Below, in pieces: positions 24,768 to 32,833 of a stretch of 34,909 nucleotides of DNA. Position 1 is the first letter of the stretch; each line of letters starts with the position of its first letter. This stretch comes from PALSA-1296 sp038210275 (GTDB lineage: Bacteria > Bacteroidota > Ignavibacteria > Palsa-1295): positions 1 to 34,909 of the forward strand of contig JBBQWV010000026.1 in assembly GCA_038210275.1 (NCBI GenBank), written 5' to 3'. The notes under the pieces were generated by a model. It was not told where the DNA came from, made no database searches, and saw only the letters and a list, made by a program, of their open reading frames with translations. Made by a program: the position numbers and the translations under genes.

Positions 24768-25712
24768 ATGAAACAACGTTTATCGTTTTTATCCATTTGT
24801 GCCGTGCTTTTAGTCACAGGCGCATTGTTTTCAAGTTGTACACAGACTAGTACTCCTGGTACTGCAAGTCAAGGTACACCAGTACTTAGCATAGCAGGCG
24901 CTACAACGCTTGACGTAACAGGTTTAAGCGACAACCAGCTCTATGAGTTCACCGTCGCAGGTACGACTTCCGGAGCAACTATTACAGGCTTCAGCTCTTA
25001 TGCTAATGGCACAATCAAAGTATCCTGGACTCGCGGCAGCGGTGATACCGGAATTGATACAGTATTTTATCGCACAACTTCATCAACGACAGCAGCATCT
25101 GGATATAATGTTTGGGCAACAGCAGTCGTAAGTGGGCCTTTCCGTATTTATGAAACAGCTGACAATACAGCAGGCCATAACAGCGGACTCGTTCTAGGAC
25201 CAACAACTAAAACCGTTTCTATCGGTGGTGCTGATTCCACTAATGCAGATCTTATTCTTGAGACATACAATGTAAGTGGTACTACATTACCATTTCTCTC
25301 TTTAGATGCAGGTGACGTTTTATTCGGAACAACTACACATAAGACTCGTTTCGCAACAAATCCTTTTGCTGTAGCTGGTGGGTTAGCAAATCAGCATAGT
25401 CTAACTGATGTTACTTCTACATTCCCTACAGTAGCTAATGAAGTAACTGTGTTTACAGATTTTGCTAGCACTAAAAGCAAATCCATCGTTCTTGTTGGAC
25501 GTACAGGCTCAAATAATTATGTTCGGGTTGAGGTCGTACCTCAATCAAATGGTAATCTTTGGGGCGATACCGGTGGAGCAAACAGCAAGCGCTTTATTGA
25601 CGTAAATGTTGCTTATCAGCCTTCTGCAGGTTGGGGATATGTAGCACGTCCACCAGCATTTTCGAAAGGACTTGCAAAGAGAGTTGCTACAGGAGCAGCA
25701 ATCCAGCAATAA
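24768..25712 (+). CDS. Secreted lipoprotein of unknown function
   Basis: 314 residues. Basic start MKQRLSF, hydrophobic stretch and lipobox ALFSSC give a lipidated Cys at about residue 24, followed by a Thr/Ser-rich linker. The rest is rich in Thr, Ser, Gly, Val and Asn with short alternating hydrophobic segments (LYEFTVAGTTSGATITGF, GTIKVSWTRGSGDTGIDTVFYRT), consistent with a beta-sandwich, fibronectin- or Ig-like surface domain. I recognise no family. It is a lone plus-strand gene with a strong terminator 40 nt downstream, in a stretch of otherwise minus-strand genes. Confidence 0.8.
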   Translation: MKQRLSFLSICAVLLVTGALFSSCTQTSTPGTASQGTPVLSIAGATTLDVTGLSDNQLYEFTVAGTTSGATITGFSSYANGTIKVSWTRGSGDTGIDTVFYRTTSSTTAASGYNVWATAVVSGPFRIYETADNTAGHNSGLVLGPTTKTVSIGGADSTNADLILETYNVSGTTLPFLSLDAGDVLFGTTTHKTRFATNPFAVAGGLANQHSLTDVTSTFPTVANEVTVFTDFASTKSKSIVLVGRTGSNNYVRVEVVPQSNGNLWGDTGGANSKRFIDVNVAYQPSAGWGYVARPPAFSKGLAKRVATGAAIQQ

Positions 25713-25752
25713 TAGTTTTCTCTAAGTTAGAAGAACCTTGATTCTGATGAAG

Positions 25753-25790
25753 CCGGATGCAGATTTATTCTGCATCCGGTTTTTTATTTT
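25753..25790 (+). terminator. Strong rho-independent terminator
   Basis: CCGGATGCAGA (25753-25763) and TCTGCATCCGG (25769-25779) form a perfect 11-bp stem with a 5-nt loop, followed by TTTTTTATTTT. It terminates the lipoprotein gene that ends at 25712. Confidence 0.95.
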
Positions 25791-25810
25791 AAATCGTTGT
25801 GTTTTTTTAA

Positions 25811-25929
25811 AACGTCATTGCGAGGAGGGCGTTAGCCCGACGTGGCAATCTAAAATTTTGATCCGGATATAAACATCATGATTTTAGACTGCTTCGTTAG
25901 TCGCTACGCTCCTTCCTGGTAATGACGTT
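25811..25929. repeat. Palindromic intergenic element (MITE/REP-like), copy 2
   Basis: AACGTCATT (25811-25819) and AATGACGTT (25921-25929) are the ends; inside lie GCGAGGAG, GTGGCAATCTAAAA and the complementary TTTTAGACTGCTTCG. The order and sequences match copy 1 at 12094-12208, with diverged centre and a weaker right arm (CTTCCTGG for CTCCTCGC). It sits between the lipoprotein terminator and purB. Confidence 0.8.
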
Positions 25930-25996
25930 GCTCACTAAACGCGTTCGCGTGCTAAAGCCCCGTGCCTACCAAATGCGCACTGACCATCAGAAAAAT

Positions 25997-27313
25997 CTAG
26001 ACTAACCCAACTCTCTCAAATATCGTATCAATATGCTTCATGGCAGCCAGAGGATTGAAGGCGTTATCGAGATCGGTTTTGCTTAGTTTGCTTCCGATGA
26101 TGGGATCATCTTCAAGCAGTGAACGGAAGGTAATTTGCGGGTCTTTGCCTTCAGCGACTAAGTCCCAAACTTGCATGGCATTTCTTTGGACGATCTTATA
26201 AGATTCTTCTCGGCTCAGTCCGCTCTTAGCAAGAAGCAGCAGAACAGGCTGGGAGAACACAAGTCCTCTTGTCAGTTCAAGATTGCGCTTCATCGCTTCG
26301 GAATAGACGTACATCGTGTCAATAGTCTTTGTCATAAGTCCCAGCATATAATCAAGCGTGATCGTCGCATCGGGTCCGATGACGCGCTCGGTTGATGAAT
26401 GACTGATATCGCGTTCATGCCAAAGCGCAACGTTCTCCATTGCCGTCATTGCATATCCGCGCAGCAGACGTGCAAGCCCAGTCACGCGCTCAAGCGTGAT
26501 CGGGTTGCGCTTATGTGGCATCGCCGATGAGCCTTTCTGTCCTTTCGAAAAGAATTCTTCAACTTCGCGAACTTCTGTTCTTTGCAAATGTCGAAGTTCA
26601 ACAGCAAGATTTTCTAAGCTTGCTCCGACAAGTGCAATGGCAGTAAAAAATTCGGCATGTCTATCACGCTGAATGATCTGCGTCGAAACCGGCGCTGCTT
26701 CCAAGCCAAGATGTTTACAGACAAATTCCTCAACGGATGGATCGAGATGCTCGAACGTACCTACCGCTCCGGAAATTTTTCCGACGGAGATAGTCTCTAC
26801 GGCGCGTGCCATACGATCGCGAACACGTTTAATTTCTGCATATTTCACGGCAAGCTTTAAGCCAAAAGTCATCGGCTCGGCATGAATGCCATGTGTTCTA
26901 CCGATCATGGGAGTAAGCTTATGCTCGGTTGCACGTTTGCCAAGCGCTGCGATAAGTGCATCAATGCCTTTGAGAATTATTTCGCCGGATTGTTTGCACT
27001 GCACACAGAATGCGGTATCAACAATATCACTGGATGTCATTCCCAAATGAATAAAACGCGAATCGGGACCGACATATTCGGCAACGTTTGTCAGGAAGGC
27101 GATCACATCATGCTTGGTCTCTTCTTCGATCTCGAGAACGCGCTTGGTATCGAATTTTGCTTTTTCACGAATGCCTTTGATCGTGCCCTTCGGGACGATT
27201 CCAAGTGTTTCCTGCTTTTCAGTGGCAAGGAGTTCTATCTCCAGCCAAATTGCAAATCGGTTCTCGTCAGTCCAGATAGCGCCCATTTCCGGGCGGGTGT
27301 AACGTGGGATCAT
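25997..27313 (-). CDS. purB: Adenylosuccinate lyase PurB
   Basis: 438 residues. PurB splits SAICAR to AICAR and adenylosuccinate to AMP plus fumarate. The N-terminus IPRYTRPEMGAIWTDENRF is that of the short bacterial PurB class. TSSDIVDTAF, GRTHGIHAEPMTFGLK (catalytic His), and the fumarase-superfamily signature KGSSAMPHKRNPI with the mobile loop Ser follow, and the C-terminal domain (LLLAKSGLSREESYKIVQRNAM) is complete. No other purine genes are nearby. A toxin-antitoxin pair lies directly upstream. Confidence 0.96.
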   Translation of the reverse strand: MIPRYTRPEMGAIWTDENRFAIWLEIELLATEKQETLGIVPKGTIKGIREKAKFDTKRVLEIEEETKHDVIAFLTNVAEYVGPDSRFIHLGMTSSDIVDTAFCVQCKQSGEIILKGIDALIAALGKRATEHKLTPMIGRTHGIHAEPMTFGLKLAVKYAEIKRVRDRMARAVETISVGKISGAVGTFEHLDPSVEEFVCKHLGLEAAPVSTQIIQRDRHAEFFTAIALVGASLENLAVELRHLQRTEVREVEEFFSKGQKGSSAMPHKRNPITLERVTGLARLLRGYAMTAMENVALWHERDISHSSTERVIGPDATITLDYMLGLMTKTIDTMYVYSEAMKRNLELTRGLVFSQPVLLLLAKSGLSREESYKIVQRNAMQVWDLVAEGKDPQITFRSLLEDDPIIGSKLSKTDLDNAFNPLAAMKHIDTIFERVGLV

Positions 27314-27323
27314 GGGTTGTTAA

Positions 27324-27626
27324 TTATTGAATTCTTTCAAGCCAGCTTGTCGGTTTGCGGCTCATATGTATAACAGCATAGACAACAATTTCATCCGGCT
27401 TTATCCGGTAGATGATTGAGTAAGGGAAACTCGGAAGAATTGCTTTATGAAAGTTTTTGTAAACAAGAGGAAATGATTCGGGGAATTCCTGAATACGTCT
27501 AAACACATTATTTAAATCCGCACTAAAACGCTTTCGAACAGATAAAGAAATAGTCTCATACCATGAAGAGATGTCGTCAATATCAAGACGTGCAAATTCA
27601 TTTAGACCAATTTTTTGTCTTCCCAT
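27324..27626 (-). CDS. RelE/ParE-family toxin
   Basis: 100 residues with the RelE/ParE fold pattern: N-terminal helices (DIDDISSWYETISLSVRKRF), then FPESFPLVYKNFHKAILPSFPYSIIYRIKPDEIVVYAVIHMSRKP, where the central basic strand and the terminal HMSRKP strand are typical of ParE. Such toxins poison gyrase or cut mRNA; I cannot tell which. Its ATG directly abuts the stop of the antitoxin gene (TAAATG), so the pair is translated from one message. Confidence 0.9.
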   Translation of the reverse strand: MGRQKIGLNEFARLDIDDISSWYETISLSVRKRFSADLNNVFRRIQEFPESFPLVYKNFHKAILPSFPYSIIYRIKPDEIVVYAVIHMSRKPTSWLERIQ

Positions 27627-27836
27627 TTAGTGGGAAAACTTCTCCATAAACTCTTCCCAAGGAATAGTATTGCCGGGATGAGCTTCATCATACTGTAAGC
27701 GCCGATCTAATTCCTTTTTCTGTTCATCTGTCAGGGGTTGAGCAGCTCTGAAAGTAGAGGCTTTGTCGTACAGAATCATTGCCAGATCCATACACTGTTC
27801 CGGGCTCATGGTATCTATCTCAAGATTTAAAAGCAT
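27627..27836 (-). CDS. Antitoxin, addiction-module component family
   Basis: 69 residues. LTDEQKKELDRRLQYDEAHPGNTIPWEEFMEKF is the hallmark C-terminus of the putative addiction module component family (TIGR02574-like), which pairs with ParE/RelE toxins. A ribosome-binding stretch AGGGAGAAA precedes the start. Adjacent to the toxin gene with no gap. No DNA-binding motif is evident. Confidence 0.87.
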   Translation of the reverse strand: MLLNLEIDTMSPEQCMDLAMILYDKASTFRAAQPLTDEQKKELDRRLQYDEAHPGNTIPWEEFMEKFSH

Positions 27837-27896
27837 ATCATTTTCTCCCTACTAATAAAAGTTTTTCCGACAAGTTTCAGTTCCTTAGGAAACCCC

Positions 27897-30518
27897 TCAT
27901 CGCACCAAATCGATCTTGACAAAATCAGCTTTGCCCATTCCGCTTGCGATGCACGTATAAAAACCTGATGGAAGAAGAGAGCCGTTATCGGAATTGCCAT
28001 TCCACCTAAAATGACTGAAGCCGGTGGGCAAATTTCCATTCACAATCGTGCGTACCAAGCGTCCGCCGAAATCGTAGATGCGAATTGCAATATTTTCTGA
28101 CGAAGGCAAGTTAACCGAAATAGCGGTTGTCGTCGAGAAAAGCGGCGGCAAGGCGGTGAGATTAAAATTCGGAAGCGGCGGACAAGAGCTATCAACTTGT
28201 ACAGAATTTCTTGCTTGCTTAATTGCAAAATCCCAAATGCCTCTTCCATGTGTTCCGAAACGCGCAATTTTCAGTGATGGAATATATTCAACCGACCAAT
28301 ACACCATATCCGGCGCTTTGCCATTAGTCATATCATACCACTTCCCTGCTTCTACACTATAAACATACGGACCAACATCAGTTGCAGCAAAAAGAAATTG
28401 TTCGTCTTCACTTGCTGCCAAGCCTAATACTAAAGTATGCGGCAAACCGGAGTCTATCGGAGTGAATGTTGCTCCATCATCTTTAGAAAAATAAACTCCC
28501 GGATTTGAGTATCCGCTGCCTGCGATCCAAAGTTTATGAATATCTTTGGTTGATGGTAAAATTACCGAGCCATAAAAATAATGGCTTCCGGGAGCTTTCA
28601 CTGAATCCGATCTACGCCACTTTCCATCAACACCAAGTGAATCAAAAAATTGTCCGTCATTTGTCAAAACAAAACAATGAGAATGATCGAGTGGTGAGAA
28701 TGCCATCGCAGAAACATTGCGGTCTTGATTACCGCCGCTGAAATCAAAATTCCAATGAGAGTACGCGACTGAATCTTTGGTATTAACTAAATGCCAAATA
28801 TACGACTCTTTATTATTACCGCCGCATGCAATATATGTTGAAGCGGAATCGAGCGGATCGGCAAACATCGGAGGAATCCAAAGATGATTGCTGCCCTTGA
28901 AATTCCAACTTCTGCTTGATAAGTCTCCTTCAGCCGTCGGATAGAAAAGAGCAAAGCCCGGATAGTCGCACCAAATACTTCTACCCTCATTCGAAGAAGT
29001 CAGATGCCCGTAATCTCCGCTGATCGTCTGAGACATATCTAATCTACCGCTTGCTGTATCCAAAGTGCGTTGATACCCCTGATCTTGCGTACCGCCATAG
29101 ATATAATAGGGTGCTTGACGCGAAGTGAGCACACTGTAATATTGACTCGTTCCGATACCGGTGAACGTCAAATTTTCAAATGTTTGCAGAGTATCCGTTG
29201 ACATATATATTCCACCATCGGTGCTTATCAATTCGATACCATTGCCTGCTCTATCCCGTAAAAAATCAATGCCATCTATATCGGCATGAAGTTTTGATTT
29301 CATATCTCCATAATATTCACCCCATCCATTTGTGTGAATCCATGATGCAGAGTCCCCGCTCGACCGAGAAACAAATGTTTCGATCGTCCCAATTGCCATC
29401 GTATGCGGATCAGTTGGAAGAACCTTAAAGCTGTTATATCCGAAGAGACTACCATTAAACTTTCCGGTTTTCTTCCATGTCACCCCTCCGTTTTCTGACA
29501 TCGTGATCGTCCCGATGCCATTTGTTGTTTCGAGTACTACAAGACTTACTTTACCACCAACTACTCCACCTTGCAGCACAAGACTTCCAACATTCGAAAC
29601 ATTATCAGAGTACGACATAGTCCGAATCAGACCAAATGATCCGTTAGACTTAATGTCAAACAGTGAATCGCCTTTTATAAGATATGGAGAAGTTATCGTA
29701 TCATGCGAAACCCATACGTCTCCAAGATCAGAACTGATCTTCCATTTGCCGAGATTAGTGAAGCTCTTTCCTTGATCAGTAGATTTATAAAGTGTTGAGA
29801 CAGCATACCAATTTGTATAATCCCATTCATTGCCAAATAAATAGATCGTCCCTTCATCGGCAGTCATTACCCCGCGCTTAAAACCTCCCCAACTTTTCGG
29901 ACCTTCAAGTCCCATTGCCGTTTTCCAAGTTGCTCCGTCATCATCCGAATAATAAACTGTAGCAGGACTATTTGCAACAGCAATGAGTCGCTTGCCTTTT
30001 GATGTCGTTACAACTCTGAGCATGGTGATTCCGCCGAACCGGTGATTATCATTAAGCGAAACCCACCCACCGGTATTTGCAAGATCGGTTTTCCAGATAT
30101 TGCCCATTGCCGATGCGGCGTAAATAATATTGCGATCAAAATCAATATCGGCTGTGATCATTCTGCCGGAGATATTATTACTTCCGCGCTCATTCCATGA
30201 GCCGATAAGACGTCCGGCGGCAAGTGTATCATAAGATAAGCCAAGTGGAAAAACCGAATGCCTCGGATGGGATGATTGCAGAACTTCAAACTTCGCATCG
30301 CGCGTCTCGGCATCAACTGCCTGCCAATTTACTCCCGGCTCGGCGCGGTGCATAAGGTTGACCCATTCTTCGCGTTTATCCTGATAATCGGGATCAGCTT
30401 CGCGAGAATTTTTCAGAACTTCAGTCTTTTCAATTCCTTGCGCGAATGAAGTTGCCGCCAATACGCAAAAAGTGAATGTGAGAAAAATGCGAAGTAATAT
30501 AGATGTGTGTTTCGGCAT
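27897..30518 (-). CDS. Secreted beta-propeller protein with T9SS sorting domain
   Basis: 873 residues from the ATG at 30518, chosen because MPKHTSILLRIFLTFTFCVLAATSFAQ is a normal signal peptide; an upstream ATG at 30554 overlaps the preceding frame. The body has repeated Asp-box/Vps10-like blades: YYSDDDGATWKTA, YKSTDQGKSFTN, MSENGGVTWKK, YMSTDTLQTFEN and YFSKDDGATFTP, as in sortilin- or sialidase-like propellers. The C-terminus (about 795-873) is a FlgD-like beta-sandwich, IAIRIYDFGGRLVRTI ... LLPSGFYTCIASG, the T9SS C-terminal sorting signal that directs surface attachment or release. The ligand or activity is unknown. The frame at 30551 lies 30 nt upstream. Confidence 0.88.
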   Translation of the reverse strand: MPKHTSILLRIFLTFTFCVLAATSFAQGIEKTEVLKNSREADPDYQDKREEWVNLMHRAEPGVNWQAVDAETRDAKFEVLQSSHPRHSVFPLGLSYDTLAAGRLIGSWNERGSNNISGRMITADIDFDRNIIYAASAMGNIWKTDLANTGGWVSLNDNHRFGGITMLRVVTTSKGKRLIAVANSPATVYYSDDDGATWKTAMGLEGPKSWGGFKRGVMTADEGTIYLFGNEWDYTNWYAVSTLYKSTDQGKSFTNLGKWKISSDLGDVWVSHDTITSPYLIKGDSLFDIKSNGSFGLIRTMSYSDNVSNVGSLVLQGGVVGGKVSLVVLETTNGIGTITMSENGGVTWKKTGKFNGSLFGYNSFKVLPTDPHTMAIGTIETFVSRSSGDSASWIHTNGWGEYYGDMKSKLHADIDGIDFLRDRAGNGIELISTDGGIYMSTDTLQTFENLTFTGIGTSQYYSVLTSRQAPYYIYGGTQDQGYQRTLDTASGRLDMSQTISGDYGHLTSSNEGRSIWCDYPGFALFYPTAEGDLSSRSWNFKGSNHLWIPPMFADPLDSASTYIACGGNNKESYIWHLVNTKDSVAYSHWNFDFSGGNQDRNVSAMAFSPLDHSHCFVLTNDGQFFDSLGVDGKWRRSDSVKAPGSHYFYGSVILPSTKDIHKLWIAGSGYSNPGVYFSKDDGATFTPIDSGLPHTLVLGLAASEDEQFLFAATDVGPYVYSVEAGKWYDMTNGKAPDMVYWSVEYIPSLKIARFGTHGRGIWDFAIKQARNSVQVDSSCPPLPNFNLTALPPLFSTTTAISVNLPSSENIAIRIYDFGGRLVRTIVNGNLPTGFSHFRWNGNSDNGSLLPSGFYTCIASGMGKADFVKIDLVR

Positions 30519-30550
30519 ATTGTAGAAAATCAAAAAGATGGGAGAATAAT

Positions 30551-30766
30551 TCACTTTCCCTCGTCCAATTCTTTCATCAATTCCTCAAACTCCGGCGTCC
30601 CCCCGCAGCGGATCAAGATCGGATCAGTGCGGAAAGCTTCGACATACGAGTATCCTGCGCCCACAGTTCGGCGGAGCATCTTAGCTGTGTTCGCCTTTTC
30701 GCCAAGCCGTGCATAATGGAAAGTTTGTAATGTGTAATCCGTGAGATTCGCATATCGATCACACAT
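30551..30766 (-). pseudogene. Truncated C-terminal tail of a TIR-TPR paralogue
   Basis: A 71-codon frame ending DPILIRCGGTPEFEELMKELDEGK, which matches the last residues of the proteins at 32834 and 34557 (DPDLAPLRGTAEFEELMKELEE, DPDLAPLRVTPEFEELMKELEA). The preceding part (YARLGEKANTAKMLRRTVGAGYSYVEAFR) aligns with their last TPR. The TIR, TolB-like and other TPR regions are absent. It could still be translated as a short protein; I call it a remnant because the family domains are missing. Confidence 0.65.
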
Positions 30767-30785
30767 TGAGTTTATGGTGGAAGCC

Positions 30786-31340
30786 CTAAAAAGATATTCC
30801 TTTACGGATACTGAATTCTAAAGTCCGTGTTTGTGATTCTCCCGGAGGCTGCGTATTATTTCCTGTTACTGTTAGTACGCCATCGCTGGTACAACGGAGG
30901 GTATCATTTATTCTGCTGATGTATATTTTGCCTGAGCTTGCCCTTAAGACATAAATGCCTTTCGGATAATCGTCCATTTCCAGATACAGCGTTGCTGTAT
31001 CTCTGCTGTCGGTGTAATTCTTTAATGATAGATAGAATGGCTTTGAAGTTCCTTCTGGGATGGAAGTCAATACTGTAGAATAACGAGGTGCGAAATTCGC
31101 AAGTACAGCTCCGTTGATCTGATGTCCGGCAAAACTGAATGATTTGGTTACGCCAAAACTATTTCCGTCTTCGCTCGGTGCATCTGCGCTGACATTGCTT
31201 GAGATCCCATCTACTTTATAGTAGCTCGTGGTGGGCGGAGTAAAGCCGCCATTCGAGCTGTCGGGAGGAGTGGTCGTATTTTTTGTACATGATACGAGGA
31301 ATATTCCGCATACGAAAAATAACAGGATGTGTTTTGTCAT
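30786..31340 (-). CDS. Small lipoprotein, function unknown
   Basis: 184 residues from the ATG at 31340, chosen because MTKHILLFFVCGIFLVSC is a lipoprotein signal with the acylated Cys at 18; the frame runs further upstream without signal features. A Thr/Pro/Gly-rich linker (NTTTPPDSSNGGFTPPTT) precedes a roughly 140-residue domain rich in beta strands (YYKVDGISSNV, FAGHQINGAVLANFAP, GTSKPFYLSLKNYTDSRDTATLYLEMDDYPKGIYVL, RTLEFSIRKGISF). It resembles uncharacterised Bacteroidota surface lipoproteins but I cannot name the family. It lies between two TIR-TPR remnants. Confidence 0.8.
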   Translation of the reverse strand: MTKHILLFFVCGIFLVSCTKNTTTPPDSSNGGFTPPTTSYYKVDGISSNVSADAPSEDGNSFGVTKSFSFAGHQINGAVLANFAPRYSTVLTSIPEGTSKPFYLSLKNYTDSRDTATLYLEMDDYPKGIYVLRASSGKIYISRINDTLRCTSDGVLTVTGNNTQPPGESQTRTLEFSIRKGISF

Positions 31341-31444
31341 GATAGAAAAAAAATGTTGTAAAGAGTTAAGATGCAATCTTACGAGATTTTGCAGCCAAAG
31401 CCAACGCGTTCCTTTGGAAAGGAATTGCAATAGCCTTGCAGATT

Positions 31445-31552
31445 CGAGATTCTTCGTTTTGCTTCACTCCATGAGACTAATAGTGTGTTATATTTCTGTG
31501 CCCCTTACCCAGCACGGAGGTAAAATAAGACTATCCTCAGAATGACACTTGT
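31445..31552. repeat. Degenerate palindromic element (tentative)
   Basis: GAGATTCTTCG near the left end and CTCAGAATGACA near the right end resemble ends of the ATTCC/ATTGCG palindrome family seen at 24565 and 25811, but the arms do not pair well. The region is upstream of the lipoprotein gene and otherwise empty. Confidence 0.25.
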
Positions 31553-31601
31553 CGAAATTCTGACAAACCTATTAATCCCATTAACACGGTTCAGAAAGTC
31601 C

Positions 31602-31688
31602 CCTCATCAACTCATCAAACCCACAGGGGAGCAAGATTGTGCTCGCTGCGAAAGCTATCTAGATCTGTGTACCCTTTCTCCATTGTCG
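31602..31688 (-). pseudogene. Decayed fragment of a TIR-TPR tail
   Basis: The minus strand translates as RQWRKGTQI, a TAG stop at 31659-31661, then IAFAASTILLPCGFDELMR. It aligns with the RRAIQKGYKDIDQILRDPDLAPLRVTPEFEELMK end of the gene at 34557. At DNA level, blocks such as GATCT(A)GAT and AATCTTGCTCC are shared. An in-frame stop and small indels mark it as non-functional. Confidence 0.55.
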
Positions 31689-31750
31689 CACCCAGTGCGG
31701 GAAAGTGCAAACTTGGTGCGCTCTTCAGACGGAAAAATATGGCAACCCGG

Positions 31751-32668
31751 TTACTGAATAATCAGCTTTCCGGAAGCCACTATATCTCCATTATTTATGA
31801 GCTTATAGACATAAATTCCGTTCCCAAGACCATCTCTGGTAATGCTGACTTCCGATGTGTGAACAGTCATACTTTTAATTTCTTTGCCAAGAGCATCGTA
31901 AATTATTAGTTTAGTATTTTTTAATGCTGCTTCCGAAATTATTTTTAATGTTGTAGTTGTGGTAAACGGATTGGGATAAATATCTACAGACGAATTGGAG
32001 TTGTTTTGCTCAGAAACCCCTGAAACGGAAGCGCCTGTATAATAAAGAGAGTTCGTATTATGGTCGAAAACCAAAATGCTGATTAAAGGATTTATAGCAT
32101 ACCATTGGTAATCAATTGCGCCATTTCCATAATCTTCTTTTATGCGCACAATATTCGTGTAAGTTTTTGATGGAGTAATAAGTGTTCCATACCCGTCATA
32201 AGTAAGTATAACATTATTTGTTGAGCCGCCAACTTTTTGCCAGGTATCTGTATCTATTTGTGAAAAATTAAAGGGGAATTTTAATAGAGTTCTAGGATTA
32301 GGACTGAAGTCATTTCCTGAGCCGGCTTTCGTGATTGAGAATGCTTGCACTTCCATTTCACCCACAGAAATTTTAAAAAAACTATAGGTGCCAGCAAATG
32401 AATAGGCGTAGTTTGCGGTTGGGAACGATCCCCCCAACGGAGAAGATGACGGCATAATAACATTCATCGTTCCGACCGGAGTAAAGGAAAGTGAACTGAA
32501 GTCCCAAGTCTCATTTGCTCCACTCTTTCCGATACCTGCAGTAGGCATAGCCGTAGAAACCGGAGCAGAAAATCCGGGGGATGGAATGTTAGTGGTATAT
32601 TGAATAGCAGGTTGAGCTAAAGCGTTAATTGTAAATAACGATATTACGACTAATAGTACTTTATTCAT
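31751..32668 (-). CDS. Secreted protein with T9SS type A sorting domain
   Basis: 305 residues. An N-terminal signal peptide (MNKVLLVVISLFTINALAQ) is followed by a domain rich in Ser/Thr and aromatic residues (ETWDFSSLSFTPVGTMNVIMP, TYSFFKISVGEMEVQAF), with no family I can name. The C-terminal ~75 residues are a T9SS type A sorting signal: VDIYPNPFTTTTTLKI, LIIYDALGKEIKSMTVHTSEVSI, GIYVYKLINNGDIVASGKLII. It should be exported across the outer membrane by the PorSS. It sits downstream of the TIR-TPR gene on the same strand. Confidence 0.88.
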   Translation of the reverse strand: MNKVLLVVISLFTINALAQPAIQYTTNIPSPGFSAPVSTAMPTAGIGKSGANETWDFSSLSFTPVGTMNVIMPSSSPLGGSFPTANYAYSFAGTYSFFKISVGEMEVQAFSITKAGSGNDFSPNPRTLLKFPFNFSQIDTDTWQKVGGSTNNVILTYDGYGTLITPSKTYTNIVRIKEDYGNGAIDYQWYAINPLISILVFDHNTNSLYYTGASVSGVSEQNNSNSSVDIYPNPFTTTTTLKIISEAALKNTKLIIYDALGKEIKSMTVHTSEVSITRDGLGNGIYVYKLINNGDIVASGKLIIQ

Positions 32669-32833
32669 TTTTATTTATTCTTACTCATGTGGCTTTACAG
32701 TATCGACCCGTTGCTTAAGGTGGTTTTGGGTCTCGACTTTTATGTTCAAACTGTTTTAAGCTATATAGGAGGATAATAGTTCCGTGACGTGGCTATTGGG
32801 ATATTAATAGACATAGGATACTTTGGAAGATCG

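Noticed and set aside
31542..31909. Plus-strand frames of 71-90 codons upstream of and over the T9SS gene
   Set aside because: They overlap the decayed TPR tail and the antisense of the T9SS sorting domain and show no independent coding features.
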